Shown: positions 18,235-26,194 of the stretch, one piece after another
Position numbering within the stretch: position 1 is the first letter of the stretch
How the letters are laid out: each line of letters begins with the position of its first letter
DNA from: JACCTH01 sp036556085
GTDB lineage: Bacteria > Actinomycetota > Acidimicrobiia > Spongiisociales > ZC4RG35
Length of the DNA stretch: 64,000 nucleotides
Assembly (NCBI GenBank): GCA_036556085.1
Contig: DATBKE010000123.1
Coordinates: 9,014-73,013, forward strand
Direction of reading: 5' to 3'
Translations under genes and position numbers: made by a program
Notes under the pieces: generated by a model
Told to the model about the DNA's origin: nothing
Seen by the model: only the letters and a program-made list of their open reading frames with translations
The model's database searches: none

Positions 18235-19077
18235 GTGTTCCCAAGAGCATTCGAATATGTGGCCCCCGCTTCGATCGAAGAGGCGGTGACGGCCCTGAAG
18301 GGATCCGAGTTCGCCAAAGTGATGTCGGGGGGCATGAGTCTCTTACCGTTGATGAAGCTGCGGCTCGTTTCGCCCGAGTTGGTGGTTGACATCGGCCGTA
18401 TCTCTGGTCTCGATTCCATCGACGATCAAGGAGACATGGTGTCGATCGGCGCATTGGTGCGTCACTACCAGACGGCGGAAGCTCAGAACGTGCCCCGGGC
18501 TCTCGCGCAAGCAGCCTGCTATACCGGCGACGTCCAGGTGCGTAACCGAGGCACGACTGTCGGGGCGGTGGTTCACGGCGACCTGGCAGCCGACCAACCC
18601 TCGGCCGTGCTGGCCCTCGGTGGTGTGATCGTTGCCCAGGGCCCCAACGGCACCAGAGAGATTGCCGCCGATGATTTTTTCGTCGACGCCCTTACAACCG
18701 CGGTCGCGCCCGACGAGGTCGTGACCGCCATCAAAGTCCGGAAGGGTGGCATGTCGGCGTACGACAAGCTGGGCCGGCGCGGTGGGCGCACCGACTATGC
18801 CGTGGCGGGCGCCGCGGCCTGGATTCAAAAGGACGACGGGTCGATCTCCGACGCCCGGGTGGCCCTGACCGGTGTCGCCGCCAAGCCGACGCTGGCCACC
18901 GCCACCGCCCAGGCTCTGATAGGGACCGACGGCTCCGACAAGGCAATCGCAGAAGCGGCGGCCAAAGCCGCGGATGGCGTGACGATTCTCGAGGATCTCT
19001 ATGGCTCCGTGGAATACAAAACCCACCTGGCCGGGGTCTTCGCCAAGCGAGCCATCAAAAGGGCTCTTACCGGCTAA
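18235..19077 (+). CDS. Molybdenum hydroxylase FAD subunit (CoxM-like)
   Basis: A 280-residue FAD-binding subunit. FEYVAPASIEEAV opens the domain, MSGGMSLLPLMKLRL is the FAD pyrophosphate region, and VRNRGTTVGAVVHGDLAADQPSA matches the second FAD motif (shown in part). GTG 18235 is used, two bases after the large-subunit stop, with AAGGAG upstream. It takes electrons from the iron-sulfur subunit and hands them to an acceptor, possibly quinone or NAD. It completes the S-L-M trimer. Confidence 0.92.
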   Translation: MFPRAFEYVAPASIEEAVTALKGSEFAKVMSGGMSLLPLMKLRLVSPELVVDIGRISGLDSIDDQGDMVSIGALVRHYQTAEAQNVPRALAQAACYTGDVQVRNRGTTVGAVVHGDLAADQPSAVLALGGVIVAQGPNGTREIAADDFFVDALTTAVAPDEVVTAIKVRKGGMSAYDKLGRRGGRTDYAVAGAAAWIQKDDGSISDARVALTGVAAKPTLATATAQALIGTDGSDKAIAEAAAKAADGVTILEDLYGSVEYKTHLAGVFAKRAIKRALTG

Positions 19078-19093
19078 CCCGTAGACTTCGGGA

Positions 19094-19975
19094 GTGGTCC
19101 CCGAATCCGTCGAAGCGGTTGTGGCCGCGTTCGCCCGCACCGGCTACGTAGCCGATCGTGGCCTGGCGGTCACGACGTTTCTCGGCTTGCGCCTGGGTCG
19201 ACCTCTCTTTCTCGAGGGCGAAGCCGGCGTTGGTAAGACGGAAGTAGCCAAGGTTCTGGCGGAGGTATTGGAGACCGACCTCATCCGTCTCCAGTGCTAT
19301 GAGGGCCTCGATGCCAGCCAGGCTCTCTACGAGTGGGATTACGCCCGCCAAATGCTGGCGATTCGCCTGATCGAGGCTCGAGGTGAGGGTGGCGAAGCCG
19401 ATGTATCAGACATCATGAGCCGGGAGTATCTCCGACCGCGACCTCTTCTGCAGGCGATCGAGGCCTCCGCCCTTGGCAAGAGCCCGGTCTTGCTGATCGA
19501 CGAGCTCGATCGGGCCGATGAGGAATTCGAGGCTTACTTGCTCGAGCTGCTCTCGGACTTTCAGGTGACGCTGCCCGAGATCGGCACCATTCGAGCCGAA
19601 GAGCCGCCGGTGGTGGTGATCACCTCGAACCGCACCCGCGAGATACACGATGCTCTCAAGCGCCGCTGCCTTTATCACTGGCTCGATTACCCGTCAGTGG
19701 AGCGGGAAGTGGAGATCCTCCGTGCCCGGATGCCGGGCGTGGATGAAGCCCTCGCCCGACAGCTGGCGATGGCGATGGCGGACCTGCGCGCCCTGGATCT
19801 GTTCAAGCCTCCCGGCGTGGCGGAAACGCTGGATTGGGCCGCGGCCCTCAAAGTCCTCGCCGCCAGGCGTCTCAATCCGACCACGATCGACGAGAGCCTG
19901 GGGACGGTGTTGAAGTACCGCGAGGACATCGAGCGGGTTCGTGATCACGGACTGGAAGCCTTGGTGCACGAATGA
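19094..19975 (+). CDS. MoxR-family AAA ATPase (CoxD-like)
   Basis: A 293-residue AAA+ ATPase with Walker A GEAGVGKT at residues 42-49, Walker B LLIDELDRADEEFE near 131-144, sensor SNRTREIHDALKRRC and an arginine finger region. In CO dehydrogenase operons, CoxD with the VWA protein CoxE helps build the CuSMo or sulfurated Mo site. GTG 19094 is the start. The stop overlaps the next gene by four bases (ATGA). Confidence 0.9.
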   Translation: MVPESVEAVVAAFARTGYVADRGLAVTTFLGLRLGRPLFLEGEAGVGKTEVAKVLAEVLETDLIRLQCYEGLDASQALYEWDYARQMLAIRLIEARGEGGEADVSDIMSREYLRPRPLLQAIEASALGKSPVLLIDELDRADEEFEAYLLELLSDFQVTLPEIGTIRAEEPPVVVITSNRTREIHDALKRRCLYHWLDYPSVEREVEILRARMPGVDEALARQLAMAMADLRALDLFKPPGVAETLDWAAALKVLAARRLNPTTIDESLGTVLKYREDIERVRDHGLEALVHE

Positions 19976-21189
19976 GAGCCTTCCGTTGCCTGGTTGTACT
20001 GGGTCTGTTCCTTTCGAGCCTTCCGGCGGCCGCTCAAGAACCGGTTGAGGTTTCGCCTCAACCGGCGTTGTTGCAGGTGCGGGAAAGTGGTGGCCTCAGC
20101 CCGCAGACGATTGGCATCGTGTCAGGCGCAGCTGCAGTGAATGGAGCTGCAGTGAGTGTTCTCGACCGTGTCACCCTTCGTCTGTGGTCGCTACGACGAG
20201 GCGAGAGCTTCGTTCAGTTGGCGCCCGCCGGCTTCGGCTATCCGCTTCTGACCGCGGCCATCGACCCCGCTGCGCCGATTGCGAGTGAGCCGGTGAGGAT
20301 GGCGTTGGCCAGGGGTGAGGCAGTCCTCGGGGAGGTGAGTGCTGCCATCAGGGGCGCGGCGGTCGGGGACCTGCTCGATCTCGAGCCTTTGACCGGAGGA
20401 ACTCTGACCCTTCCTATCGGGGCGATCGTTCCCGATGCCGAGATATTCAATTCCGAGCTCTTGGTCGGCAAGGCGATCGCACTACAACTCGGAGTCGACC
20501 GCCCATTTGCCATCGTCGCCTATGGGTCGGGGCTCGACCGCGTGGAGGCAGCTGTGCGGGGGAGCATCTTCGATCCTGCCGTCCGCATCGACGGATTGAT
20601 CGACGATGGGCTCACCGACCCCGTTCTTTCGGTGGCTGAAGTGAAGTTCCGGTTTGGAGAGTTCGCTATTCGCTCCGCCGGTGGGGACCAGGTGGAAATC
20701 GACCCGGCATGGGTCGAGGCCAATATCGTCGACGTCGACCTGGCACCTCTCGGACTCTTTCGTTGCCACCGGCTCTTGGTTCCTTACCTACGGGGAGTCA
20801 TCTCCGAGCTCGAACGCTCGAGCTTGCTCCAAATGCTCGATCCGGCCGACTTCCAATTGGCCGGTGGTTGCTACAACCCCCGCTTCAATCGGGGTGCTGA
20901 CCCCGGTTATTCATTGTCGCGGCACGCCTGGGGAATAGCGATTGACGTCAACCCGTCGACCAATCAGTACGGAGTTCCCCCGACGCTGCCGCTGGCCGTC
21001 GTCGAGGCGTTTCGTCGCTGGGGGTTCTCGTGGGGAGGCTCGTGGAGCACCCCGGACGGAATGCATTTCGAGTGGCGTCAGCTGCCGCTGAGTTATTCGA
21101 GCAACTGTGCGGACCTCACGGTGTTGCCGCTTTATGCCGGCGGCCTCTGGTATTTGCGGCCGGCCGCGGGAGACTGCCGGCCGGGGTGA
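19972..21189 (+). CDS. Secreted M15-type D,D-peptidase embedded in the molybdenum hydroxylase operon
   Basis: A 405-residue exported protein with a signal peptide (LVVLGLFLSSLPAAAQ, cleavage after about residue 23). A long N-terminal region (25-280) is of unknown fold. The C-terminal M15/VanY-like domain has SLSRHAWGIAIDVN near 318 and GMHFEW near 365: His and Asp zinc ligands and the second His. This predicts cleavage of D-Ala-linked peptidoglycan stems outside the membrane. Start and stop overlap the MoxR and VWA genes by four bases each (ATGA and GTGA), so it is firmly part of the operon, although it has no known role in cofactor insertion. Confidence 0.82.
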   Translation: MRAFRCLVVLGLFLSSLPAAAQEPVEVSPQPALLQVRESGGLSPQTIGIVSGAAAVNGAAVSVLDRVTLRLWSLRRGESFVQLAPAGFGYPLLTAAIDPAAPIASEPVRMALARGEAVLGEVSAAIRGAAVGDLLDLEPLTGGTLTLPIGAIVPDAEIFNSELLVGKAIALQLGVDRPFAIVAYGSGLDRVEAAVRGSIFDPAVRIDGLIDDGLTDPVLSVAEVKFRFGEFAIRSAGGDQVEIDPAWVEANIVDVDLAPLGLFRCHRLLVPYLRGVISELERSSLLQMLDPADFQLAGGCYNPRFNRGADPGYSLSRHAWGIAIDVNPSTNQYGVPPTLPLAVVEAFRRWGFSWGGSWSTPDGMHFEWRQLPLSYSSNCADLTVLPLYAGGLWYLRPAAGDCRPG

Positions 21190-22334
21190 GCGCCGCCGCC
21201 AGTCTCGAAGTGCTGGTGAGATTCGTCAGCCGACTCCGTCACGAGGGAATTCCGGTGCCGGCGGGAACCACGGCGGAGGTAGTGCGAGCAATCGACGTTG
21301 TCGGCCTGGCTGCGCCCGGCGATGTTTTTTACGCTCTGAGAGCGGTCTGCTGCACCGACGCCAATCAGTATCAGGTCTTCGCCCGCGTCTTTATGGAGTT
21401 CTTCCGGGAAGAAGCGGTGCCGGTGATCCTGAATGTCTCTCCCAAGACTCGTTCCTGGTCGATCAAAAGCCCCGGCGAGGGTCTATCCGAAGAGACGGAG
21501 GGGGAGGAGAGCCGCCTCCGTACCGCCGGGGCATCGGTGATCGAACGGCTCCGACAGCGCGACTTCGCCACCCTGACTGCGAGGGAAGTGGCCGAGATCA
21601 GGTCCCTCATCGACTCGATGGTGTGGGCTCCGGCTCAAGCACGGAGTCGGCGTCAGCGCCCGGCTCTCCATCGAGGCCGACCCGATCTGCGGCGATCGCT
21701 TCACCGAACGGTGGGCCCGGAAGCGGACTTGATGAAACTCGAGTTCGTGGAGCGAAAACCCCGTCGCCGGCCCCTCATTTTCATTGCCGACGTCTCCGGC
21801 TCGATGGAGCGCTACACGGAGATGCTCCTCTATTTCGCCCATGCTGCCCGCGGTCGTCTGGGCCGATTGGAGGCCTTCGTCTTCGCCACCCACCTGACGA
21901 GAATCACTCGACAGCTCGAGCGGCGCGACCCTTCAATCGCCATCGCCGAGGTGGCCGGCACCGTGAGTGACTGGTCGAGCGGTACTCGCATCGGAGAGGC
22001 CATCGCCTCGTTCAACCGGGATTGGTCGCGTCGGGTTGGTCGGGGCGGCCCCGTGGCCGTCATCATCTCCGACGGCTGGGATCGAGGCGATCCGGGTGTG
22101 CTGGCCCACGAGATGGCGCGTCTTCATCGCAGCGTGCATCGGGTGATCTGGCTGAACCCGCTCGCCGGCCGCCCGGCCTATGCCCCCTTGACCCGGGGGA
22201 TGAAAGCCGCGCTTCCATATGTTGACGATTTTTTGCCGGTGACGAACTTTTCCAATCTCGAAACGGTGGTGGCGGTGCTGGAGTCGATATCGAGCCACAC
22301 CCGCCCGATTCCGCAGGTGGCCATCCATGATTGA
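21186..22334 (+). CDS. VWA-domain protein (CoxE-like) for Mo-site maturation
   Basis: A 382-residue protein with GTG start at 21186 overlapping the M15 stop; the longer open frame upstream is antiparallel noise. The N-terminal half is the CoxE-specific helical region (FVSRLRHEGIPVPAGTT). The C-terminal VWA domain has the MIDAS motif DVSGSM near 202, with T (GTRIG) and D (SDGWDRGD) further on. CoxE works with the MoxR ATPase in activating the Mo hydroxylase. Cytoplasmic. Confidence 0.9.
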   Translation: MSAAASLEVLVRFVSRLRHEGIPVPAGTTAEVVRAIDVVGLAAPGDVFYALRAVCCTDANQYQVFARVFMEFFREEAVPVILNVSPKTRSWSIKSPGEGLSEETEGEESRLRTAGASVIERLRQRDFATLTAREVAEIRSLIDSMVWAPAQARSRRQRPALHRGRPDLRRSLHRTVGPEADLMKLEFVERKPRRRPLIFIADVSGSMERYTEMLLYFAHAARGRLGRLEAFVFATHLTRITRQLERRDPSIAIAEVAGTVSDWSSGTRIGEAIASFNRDWSRRVGRGGPVAVIISDGWDRGDPGVLAHEMARLHRSVHRVIWLNPLAGRPAYAPLTRGMKAALPYVDDFLPVTNFSNLETVVAVLESISSHTRPIPQVAIHD

Positions 22335-23391
22335 GGAACTGCGCCGCCGGCGTTCCTGGCTGGACCAGGGAAAGAAGGTGGGAGTCGCCACCGTCGCTCG
22401 TGTATCCGGGTCGGCGCCGCGCCCAGTCGGGTCGCGATTCATGATTTCCTCGGCCGGGGAGATGGCAGGCTCGGTATCCGGAGGATGCGTGGAGAACGAC
22501 GTCTTTCTCCGCCTGCAGAAGGTTCTCGATGACGAACGTCCCGAGTTGGTCGGGTACGGGATCGCCGATGAGGACGCCTTTGAGGTGGGTCTGGCATGCG
22601 GTGGACGGATTCAGGTCTTTCTCGAGGACCAAAGTGCGAGCCCGGTGCTCGACGCAATCGAGGAGCTAATCGAAGCAGACGGCTACGGCTCGTTGGTCAC
22701 TGTGGTTGGAGGAGAGAGTGTGGGTCAGAGTGCACTCGTCGTCGATGGCCGGGTGATGGTCGGAGCTATCCCTTCGGCCATAGAACCGAGCGTGATTGCG
22801 GACGCGGCGAAGCTGCTCGAACGGGGCATGAATCTGACACTCGAATACGGAGACCACGAGGAGGCATACGTCGAGAGCATCGCCCCGGCTCCGCACATGC
22901 TCATTTTCGGAGCCGTCCATATCGCACAAGAACTGGTACCAATGGCTAAGCGAATCGGCTACCGCGTCACCGTCAGCGATGCTCGCCCCGCATTTCTCAC
23001 TCGAGATCGGTTTCCAGATGCCGACCAACTCCTGCCTGGCTGGCCCGACCAGCTGGACCTGGCCTTCGACCGGGGAACGGCGGTGGTGATCCTCAGCCAT
23101 GACGCCCGCTTCGAGGATCCCCTTTGGCCTCAGGTCCTCCGAAGCGACGTCGCCTACATCGGGGCGATGGGGAGTTCGGGCACCACCCGGCGGCGACGCC
23201 AAAGGCTCCTCAACGCCGGATACGACGAGAGCTCGATCGACCGAATCCACGGCCCCATCGGCAAGGACATTGGCGCGAGCACTCCGGCCGAGATCGCGGT
23301 GGCGATCCTGGCGGAGGTGATCGCCGCCACCCGGCGGCCCGGCGAGGAGCTCGCTCTGATTGGGAAGGCTCGCTACTTGCCGAGCGATTGA
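22327..23391 (+). CDS. XdhC/CoxI-family Mo-cofactor insertion protein
   Basis: A 354-residue protein of the XdhC family, which binds and sulfurates Mo cofactor and delivers it to xanthine dehydrogenase-type enzymes. N-terminal domain: GVATVARVSGSAPRPVGSR and GSVSGGCVENDV with its conserved Cys. C-terminal Rossmann-like domain: LIFGAVHIAQELVPMAK and YIGAMGS. It overlaps the VWA gene by eight bases. This supports a sulfurated Mo enzyme as the operon's product. Confidence 0.92.
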   Translation: MIEELRRRRSWLDQGKKVGVATVARVSGSAPRPVGSRFMISSAGEMAGSVSGGCVENDVFLRLQKVLDDERPELVGYGIADEDAFEVGLACGGRIQVFLEDQSASPVLDAIEELIEADGYGSLVTVVGGESVGQSALVVDGRVMVGAIPSAIEPSVIADAAKLLERGMNLTLEYGDHEEAYVESIAPAPHMLIFGAVHIAQELVPMAKRIGYRVTVSDARPAFLTRDRFPDADQLLPGWPDQLDLAFDRGTAVVILSHDARFEDPLWPQVLRSDVAYIGAMGSSGTTRRRRQRLLNAGYDESSIDRIHGPIGKDIGASTPAEIAVAILAEVIAATRRPGEELALIGKARYLPSD

Positions 23392-23409
23392 GGGGGTAGC
23401 GTCCGGCCC

Positions 23410-23997
23410 GTGATTGCGGCGCTGGTGCTGGCGGGAGGAGCTTCGCAGAGGCTTGGACGGCCCAAGCAGATCGAGCCTTGGGGGGAGGGCACCCTCCTCG
23501 GCCATGTGCTGGCCGAAGTTTCCAAAGGCCCCTTCGACCATCGCTTCGTCGTTCTGGGTGCGGAGGCCGACCGCATTCTGGCTGGGATCGACTTCACCGA
23601 TTGGGTTGTGGTCGAGAATCTCGAGTGGGAGAGCGGCATGTCCTCATCGCTCCGGGTGGGTCTCGACGCCATCTTGCGATTGACCCGGGCGGAGTCCGTC
23701 CTCATCTTCCTTGGCGACCAACCGGAGATCGACCAGGACGTCGTGCAAGCATTGCTTGATGCGCGGCGCCGGACGAAACGGCAGGTGATTGTTCCCAAGT
23801 ACCGGTACGAGTGGGGGAACCCGGTATTGGTCGAAAGGCCACTTTGGGGTCGTCTTATGAGCCTCGAAGGAGATGTCGGAGCCCAGCCGCTTTTCAAGGC
23901 TCATCCCGAATGGGTGGAGGAGGTGTGGTTCGAAGCACGACTCCCCCGCGACGTGGATACCGCCGACGATATAGAGGACCTACGGCCCAAGCGGTGA
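23410..23997 (+). CDS. MocA/MobA-like nucleotidyltransferase (Mo cofactor cytidylylation)
   Basis: A 195-residue nucleotidyltransferase with the signature LVLAGGASQRLGRPKQ at residues 6-21, a Mg site in FLGDQPEI, and a C-terminal DVDTADDIEDL. MocA makes the cytosine dinucleotide form of the cofactor used by CoxL/XDH-type enzymes, which fits this operon's end. GTG 23410 is the start. GTP rather than CTP use (MobA) cannot be excluded from sequence alone. Confidence 0.85.
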   Translation: MIAALVLAGGASQRLGRPKQIEPWGEGTLLGHVLAEVSKGPFDHRFVVLGAEADRILAGIDFTDWVVVENLEWESGMSSSLRVGLDAILRLTRAESVLIFLGDQPEIDQDVVQALLDARRRTKRQVIVPKYRYEWGNPVLVERPLWGRLMSLEGDVGAQPLFKAHPEWVEEVWFEARLPRDVDTADDIEDLRPKR

Positions 23998-24052
23998 GCG
24001 CTGCGCTTCGATAAAGTCGATCGACTTCCCCGGCGGTGTGAAAAGGAGCTCT

Positions 24053-24454
24053 GTGGCCCGAATCGATGAGATCGCTGGCATCGACACGAAAGACGCCACC
24101 AAACTTCGCAAAGCAGGAATCCGTACTACTGAATCACTCTTGAAGAGAGCGGGCACCAAAGCCGGGCGCGATCAGGTGGCGGGGGATATGGGTTTCGAAT
24201 CCGAGCAGGTGCTGCGATGGGCGCAGCGCGCCGACCTTATGAGGGTGAAGGGGATTGGATCCGAGTACGCCCTCTTGCTGGAAACGTGTGGGGTGTGGAC
24301 GATCAAGGACCTTCGCCGCCGAAACGCGATTGCCTTGACGGCCAAGCTGGTCGACACCAATGGACGCAAACAGATGGTTCGCCGCCTCCCCACCGAGGCG
24401 ATGGTCGAAAGCTGGATCGAGGCGGCGACCCACCTCGATCCAGCAGTCAAGTAG
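24053..24454 (+). CDS. DUF4332 helix-hairpin-helix protein
   Basis: A 133-residue protein with two helix-hairpin-helix-like repeats: IAGIDTKDATKLRKAGIRTTESLL and MRVKGIGSEYALLLETCGVWTIKDL, cited in part. This is the DUF4332 pattern, probably binding DNA non-specifically. GTG 24053 is chosen because AAAAGGAG at 24041 sits at the right distance. An in-frame GTG at 24038 would bury that site. Function unknown. It converges with the lysine-rich protein gene, leaving only eight bases between them. Confidence 0.75.
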   Translation: MARIDEIAGIDTKDATKLRKAGIRTTESLLKRAGTKAGRDQVAGDMGFESEQVLRWAQRADLMRVKGIGSEYALLLETCGVWTIKDLRRRNAIALTAKLVDTNGRKQMVRRLPTEAMVESWIEAATHLDPAVK

Positions 24455-24462
24455 CTCGGGGG

Positions 24463-24996
24463 TTAGCTAGCGGCAGCCACCTTCTTCTGCCCGCTCGTCT
24501 TGCGGGCGGCGGGCTTGCGGGCGGGCGCCTTCTTGGCCCCGCTGGCTTTCTTGGCCCCGGTGGCCTTCTTGGCGCCGCTGGTCTTCTTGGCTGCCGTGGA
24601 CTTGCGAGCGGCAGGCTTCTTAGCCGGAATTGTCTCGAACTTCACGCCGTCGGATGACGCTTCTGCCTTGATGGTGGGAAGCTTCTCGGGGCGAAAGGAC
24701 GAGCGCCAGGTGGCAAGCAGGTCTTCGAGCTGATCGCGCAGCTTGTTGACCTGAGTGCTGACCTGATCGAAGTCGACCCGGCTGGCGAACTCGTCGACCA
24801 CCTTGGCATCGGAGAGGCGGTTCCAGACCTTCTCACCTTCATTGGCCCACTTGTCCATGCGAGTTTGGGCGTTCTTACCAAAGGAGTTGGCCTCCTTGTT
24901 CAGACGAGCCCGCACTTCCGTGGCCGCCTCCGACGCCATCCGAAGGGCGACTACCGGTGCACCGACGGCGGCGTAAAGGGCTCTCTTGGCTTTCAT
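24463..24996 (-). CDS. HBHA-like protein with lysine/alanine-rich tail
   Basis: A 177-residue protein. The first 20 residues are moderately hydrophobic; residues 20-105 are a helical, coiled-coil-prone region (ARLNKEANS, STQVNKLRDQLEDLL). The tail from about 125 to the end is a run of KKPAARK / SGAKKA / TGAKKA units, like the heparin-binding tail of mycobacterial HbhA or histone H1-like proteins. The start overlaps the stop of the upstream XRE regulator (TAATG at 24994-24998). In Mycobacterium an XRE regulator gene (Rv0474) sits next to hbhA (Rv0475), so the synteny supports this assignment. Adhesin, envelope organiser and nucleoid-binding roles are all possible. Confidence 0.65.
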   Translation of the reverse strand: MKAKRALYAAVGAPVVALRMASEAATEVRARLNKEANSFGKNAQTRMDKWANEGEKVWNRLSDAKVVDEFASRVDFDQVSTQVNKLRDQLEDLLATWRSSFRPEKLPTIKAEASSDGVKFETIPAKKPAARKSTAAKKTSGAKKATGAKKASGAKKAPARKPAARKTSGQKKVAAAS

Positions 24997-25394
24997 TAGT
25001 TGCTCCTAACTGTTTTGACAGAATCAAGCTCTGATCCTGCATTGACCAGGGTTCGATAGAGGTCAAGCAGCACCTGCTTCTGGCGGGGGGTCAACGCCGG
25101 GTCCTCGGTGATGGCCTCGACGACACTGGGCCGCTCGGGCCCTTCCTCGATCAGACCAGCCTTCGAATAGAGGGACTCGGCAGATATCGAGAGGGCCCGC
25201 GAGATCCGCTTGAGAATCTCGGCGGAGGGCTTGCGCAAGCCCCGTTCGACCTGGCTCAGATAGGGGTTGGAGACCCCCGCCCGTTCGGCCAGACGCCGTA
25301 GCGAGAGATCGGCTCGCTCCCGCTGGGAGCGGATGAACTCGCCGACGTGAGAGCCGATCGGGACCGACTGCTTGCTTTCACTCACAGGTTGCAT
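24996..25394 (-). CDS. XRE-family regulator, Rv0474-like
   Basis: A 132-residue protein from ATG 25394 (MQPVSE); a start at 25421 would add nine residues but sits inside the GCAAGC repeat array. The helix-turn-helix is at about 17-71 (GEFIRSQRERADLSLRRLAE, then VSNPYLSQVERGLRKPS). The C-terminal part has RQKQVLLDLYRTL. The stretch SNPYLSQVERGLRKPSA is the block shared with the mycobacterial regulator upstream of hbhA. It is cotranslated with the HBHA-like gene and probably controls it. Three GCAAGC repeats just upstream may be its operator. Confidence 0.85.
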   Translation of the reverse strand: MQPVSESKQSVPIGSHVGEFIRSQRERADLSLRRLAERAGVSNPYLSQVERGLRKPSAEILKRISRALSISAESLYSKAGLIEEGPERPSVVEAITEDPALTPRQKQVLLDLYRTLVNAGSELDSVKTVRSN

Positions 25395-25400
25395 GCTATA

Positions 25401-25434
25401 GCAAGCGTATAACTTCTGCAAGCAGTGAGCAAGC
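25401..25434. promoter_or_regulatory. Triple GCAAGC repeat upstream of the XRE regulator
   Basis: GCAAGC occurs three times (25401-25406, 25418-25423, 25429-25434) in the 40 bases before the XRE gene's start, spaced 17 and 11 bases apart. The coding strand reads GCTTGC. The cluster has no coding role and lies exactly where an autoregulatory operator would. TATACG and TATAGC hexamers lie inside it, but spacing to any -35 is short. Binding by the XRE protein is inference. Confidence 0.4.
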
Positions 25435-25437
25435 AGC

Positions 25438-26154
25438 TCAGGCGGGGGGCGTTATCCCCACCAGGCGTCCGACGCCAAAGGCTGCCAGGGCCCCGACACC
25501 GGCGATTATCAGGTTCTGGAATCCAGCCGCCCAAGGGTTGGTCCGGGTGACGAAGGTCTTCACTATTCCAACCGCAAAAAGGCATAACCCGGCGGCGATC
25601 GCGGCCACCACCACACCGGTCGTGCGGCTGATCGGGAGGAGAAATGGCACCACGGCCGGGATCGAGCCCGCCAGGAACAAGCCTCCAGAGGCCCAGGCGG
25701 CCGACATCGGTGAGCGACGCTCGGTATCAACGACGCCGAACTCGAGCACCTTCATCGAATTCAAAAGCACTTCGTCGTCGCGGGTCAAGGCCTTCACCAC
25801 GGTGTCGATGTCGGATTCGCTGACGCCGACCTCGCGCAGCATCGGATACAGCTGATCGACTTCCTGTTGACGGAAATGCTTGATGTGAGTGCGTTCCAGG
25901 GCGAGCTCGGACTCCATGACCTCGTCTTGGGATTTGGTCGCCAGGTACTCGCCCGTGGCCATCGACACTGCCCCTGCCAGAGCCCCCGCCACGCCGGTGA
26001 GAACAATCTGCTCGCGATCCAGCCCCCCGCCGACGACGCCGACCACCAGCAACAACATCGACACCAGTCCGTCGTTGATCCCGAGGACGATGTCGCGCCA
26101 GTACTGCCGGGACGCCCCGACGTGTTCCTCGTATACGACTGGCTGTGTCTTCAC
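25438..26154 (-). CDS. VIT1/CCC1-family membrane protein
   Basis: A 238-residue protein of the VIT1 (DUF125) family of iron/manganese transporters. WRDIVLGINDGLVSMLLLVVGV is membrane helix 1 (cited in part), GALAGAVSMATGEYLATKSQ helix 2, then a cytoplasmic Glu-rich helical domain (EVMESELALERTHIKHFRQQE) holding likely metal ligands, and three further helices. It ends just before the XRE gene's upstream region. Likely moves Fe2+ or Mn2+ out of the cytoplasm; specificity is not visible. Confidence 0.85.
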   Translation of the reverse strand: MKTQPVVYEEHVGASRQYWRDIVLGINDGLVSMLLLVVGVVGGGLDREQIVLTGVAGALAGAVSMATGEYLATKSQDEVMESELALERTHIKHFRQQEVDQLYPMLREVGVSESDIDTVVKALTRDDEVLLNSMKVLEFGVVDTERRSPMSAAWASGGLFLAGSIPAVVPFLLPISRTTGVVVAAIAAGLCLFAVGIVKTFVTRTNPWAAGFQNLIIAGVGALAAFGVGRLVGITPPA

Positions 26155-26194
26155 CGCTTAGAACCTACTCTTCTCGGCAAAGCAAGTGTCTTCG

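Noticed and set aside
24463..24640. Repeated gccttcttggc DNA units as a tandem repeat element
   Set aside because: They simply encode the Ala/Lys repeats of the HBHA-like tail; no sign of a separate DNA element.
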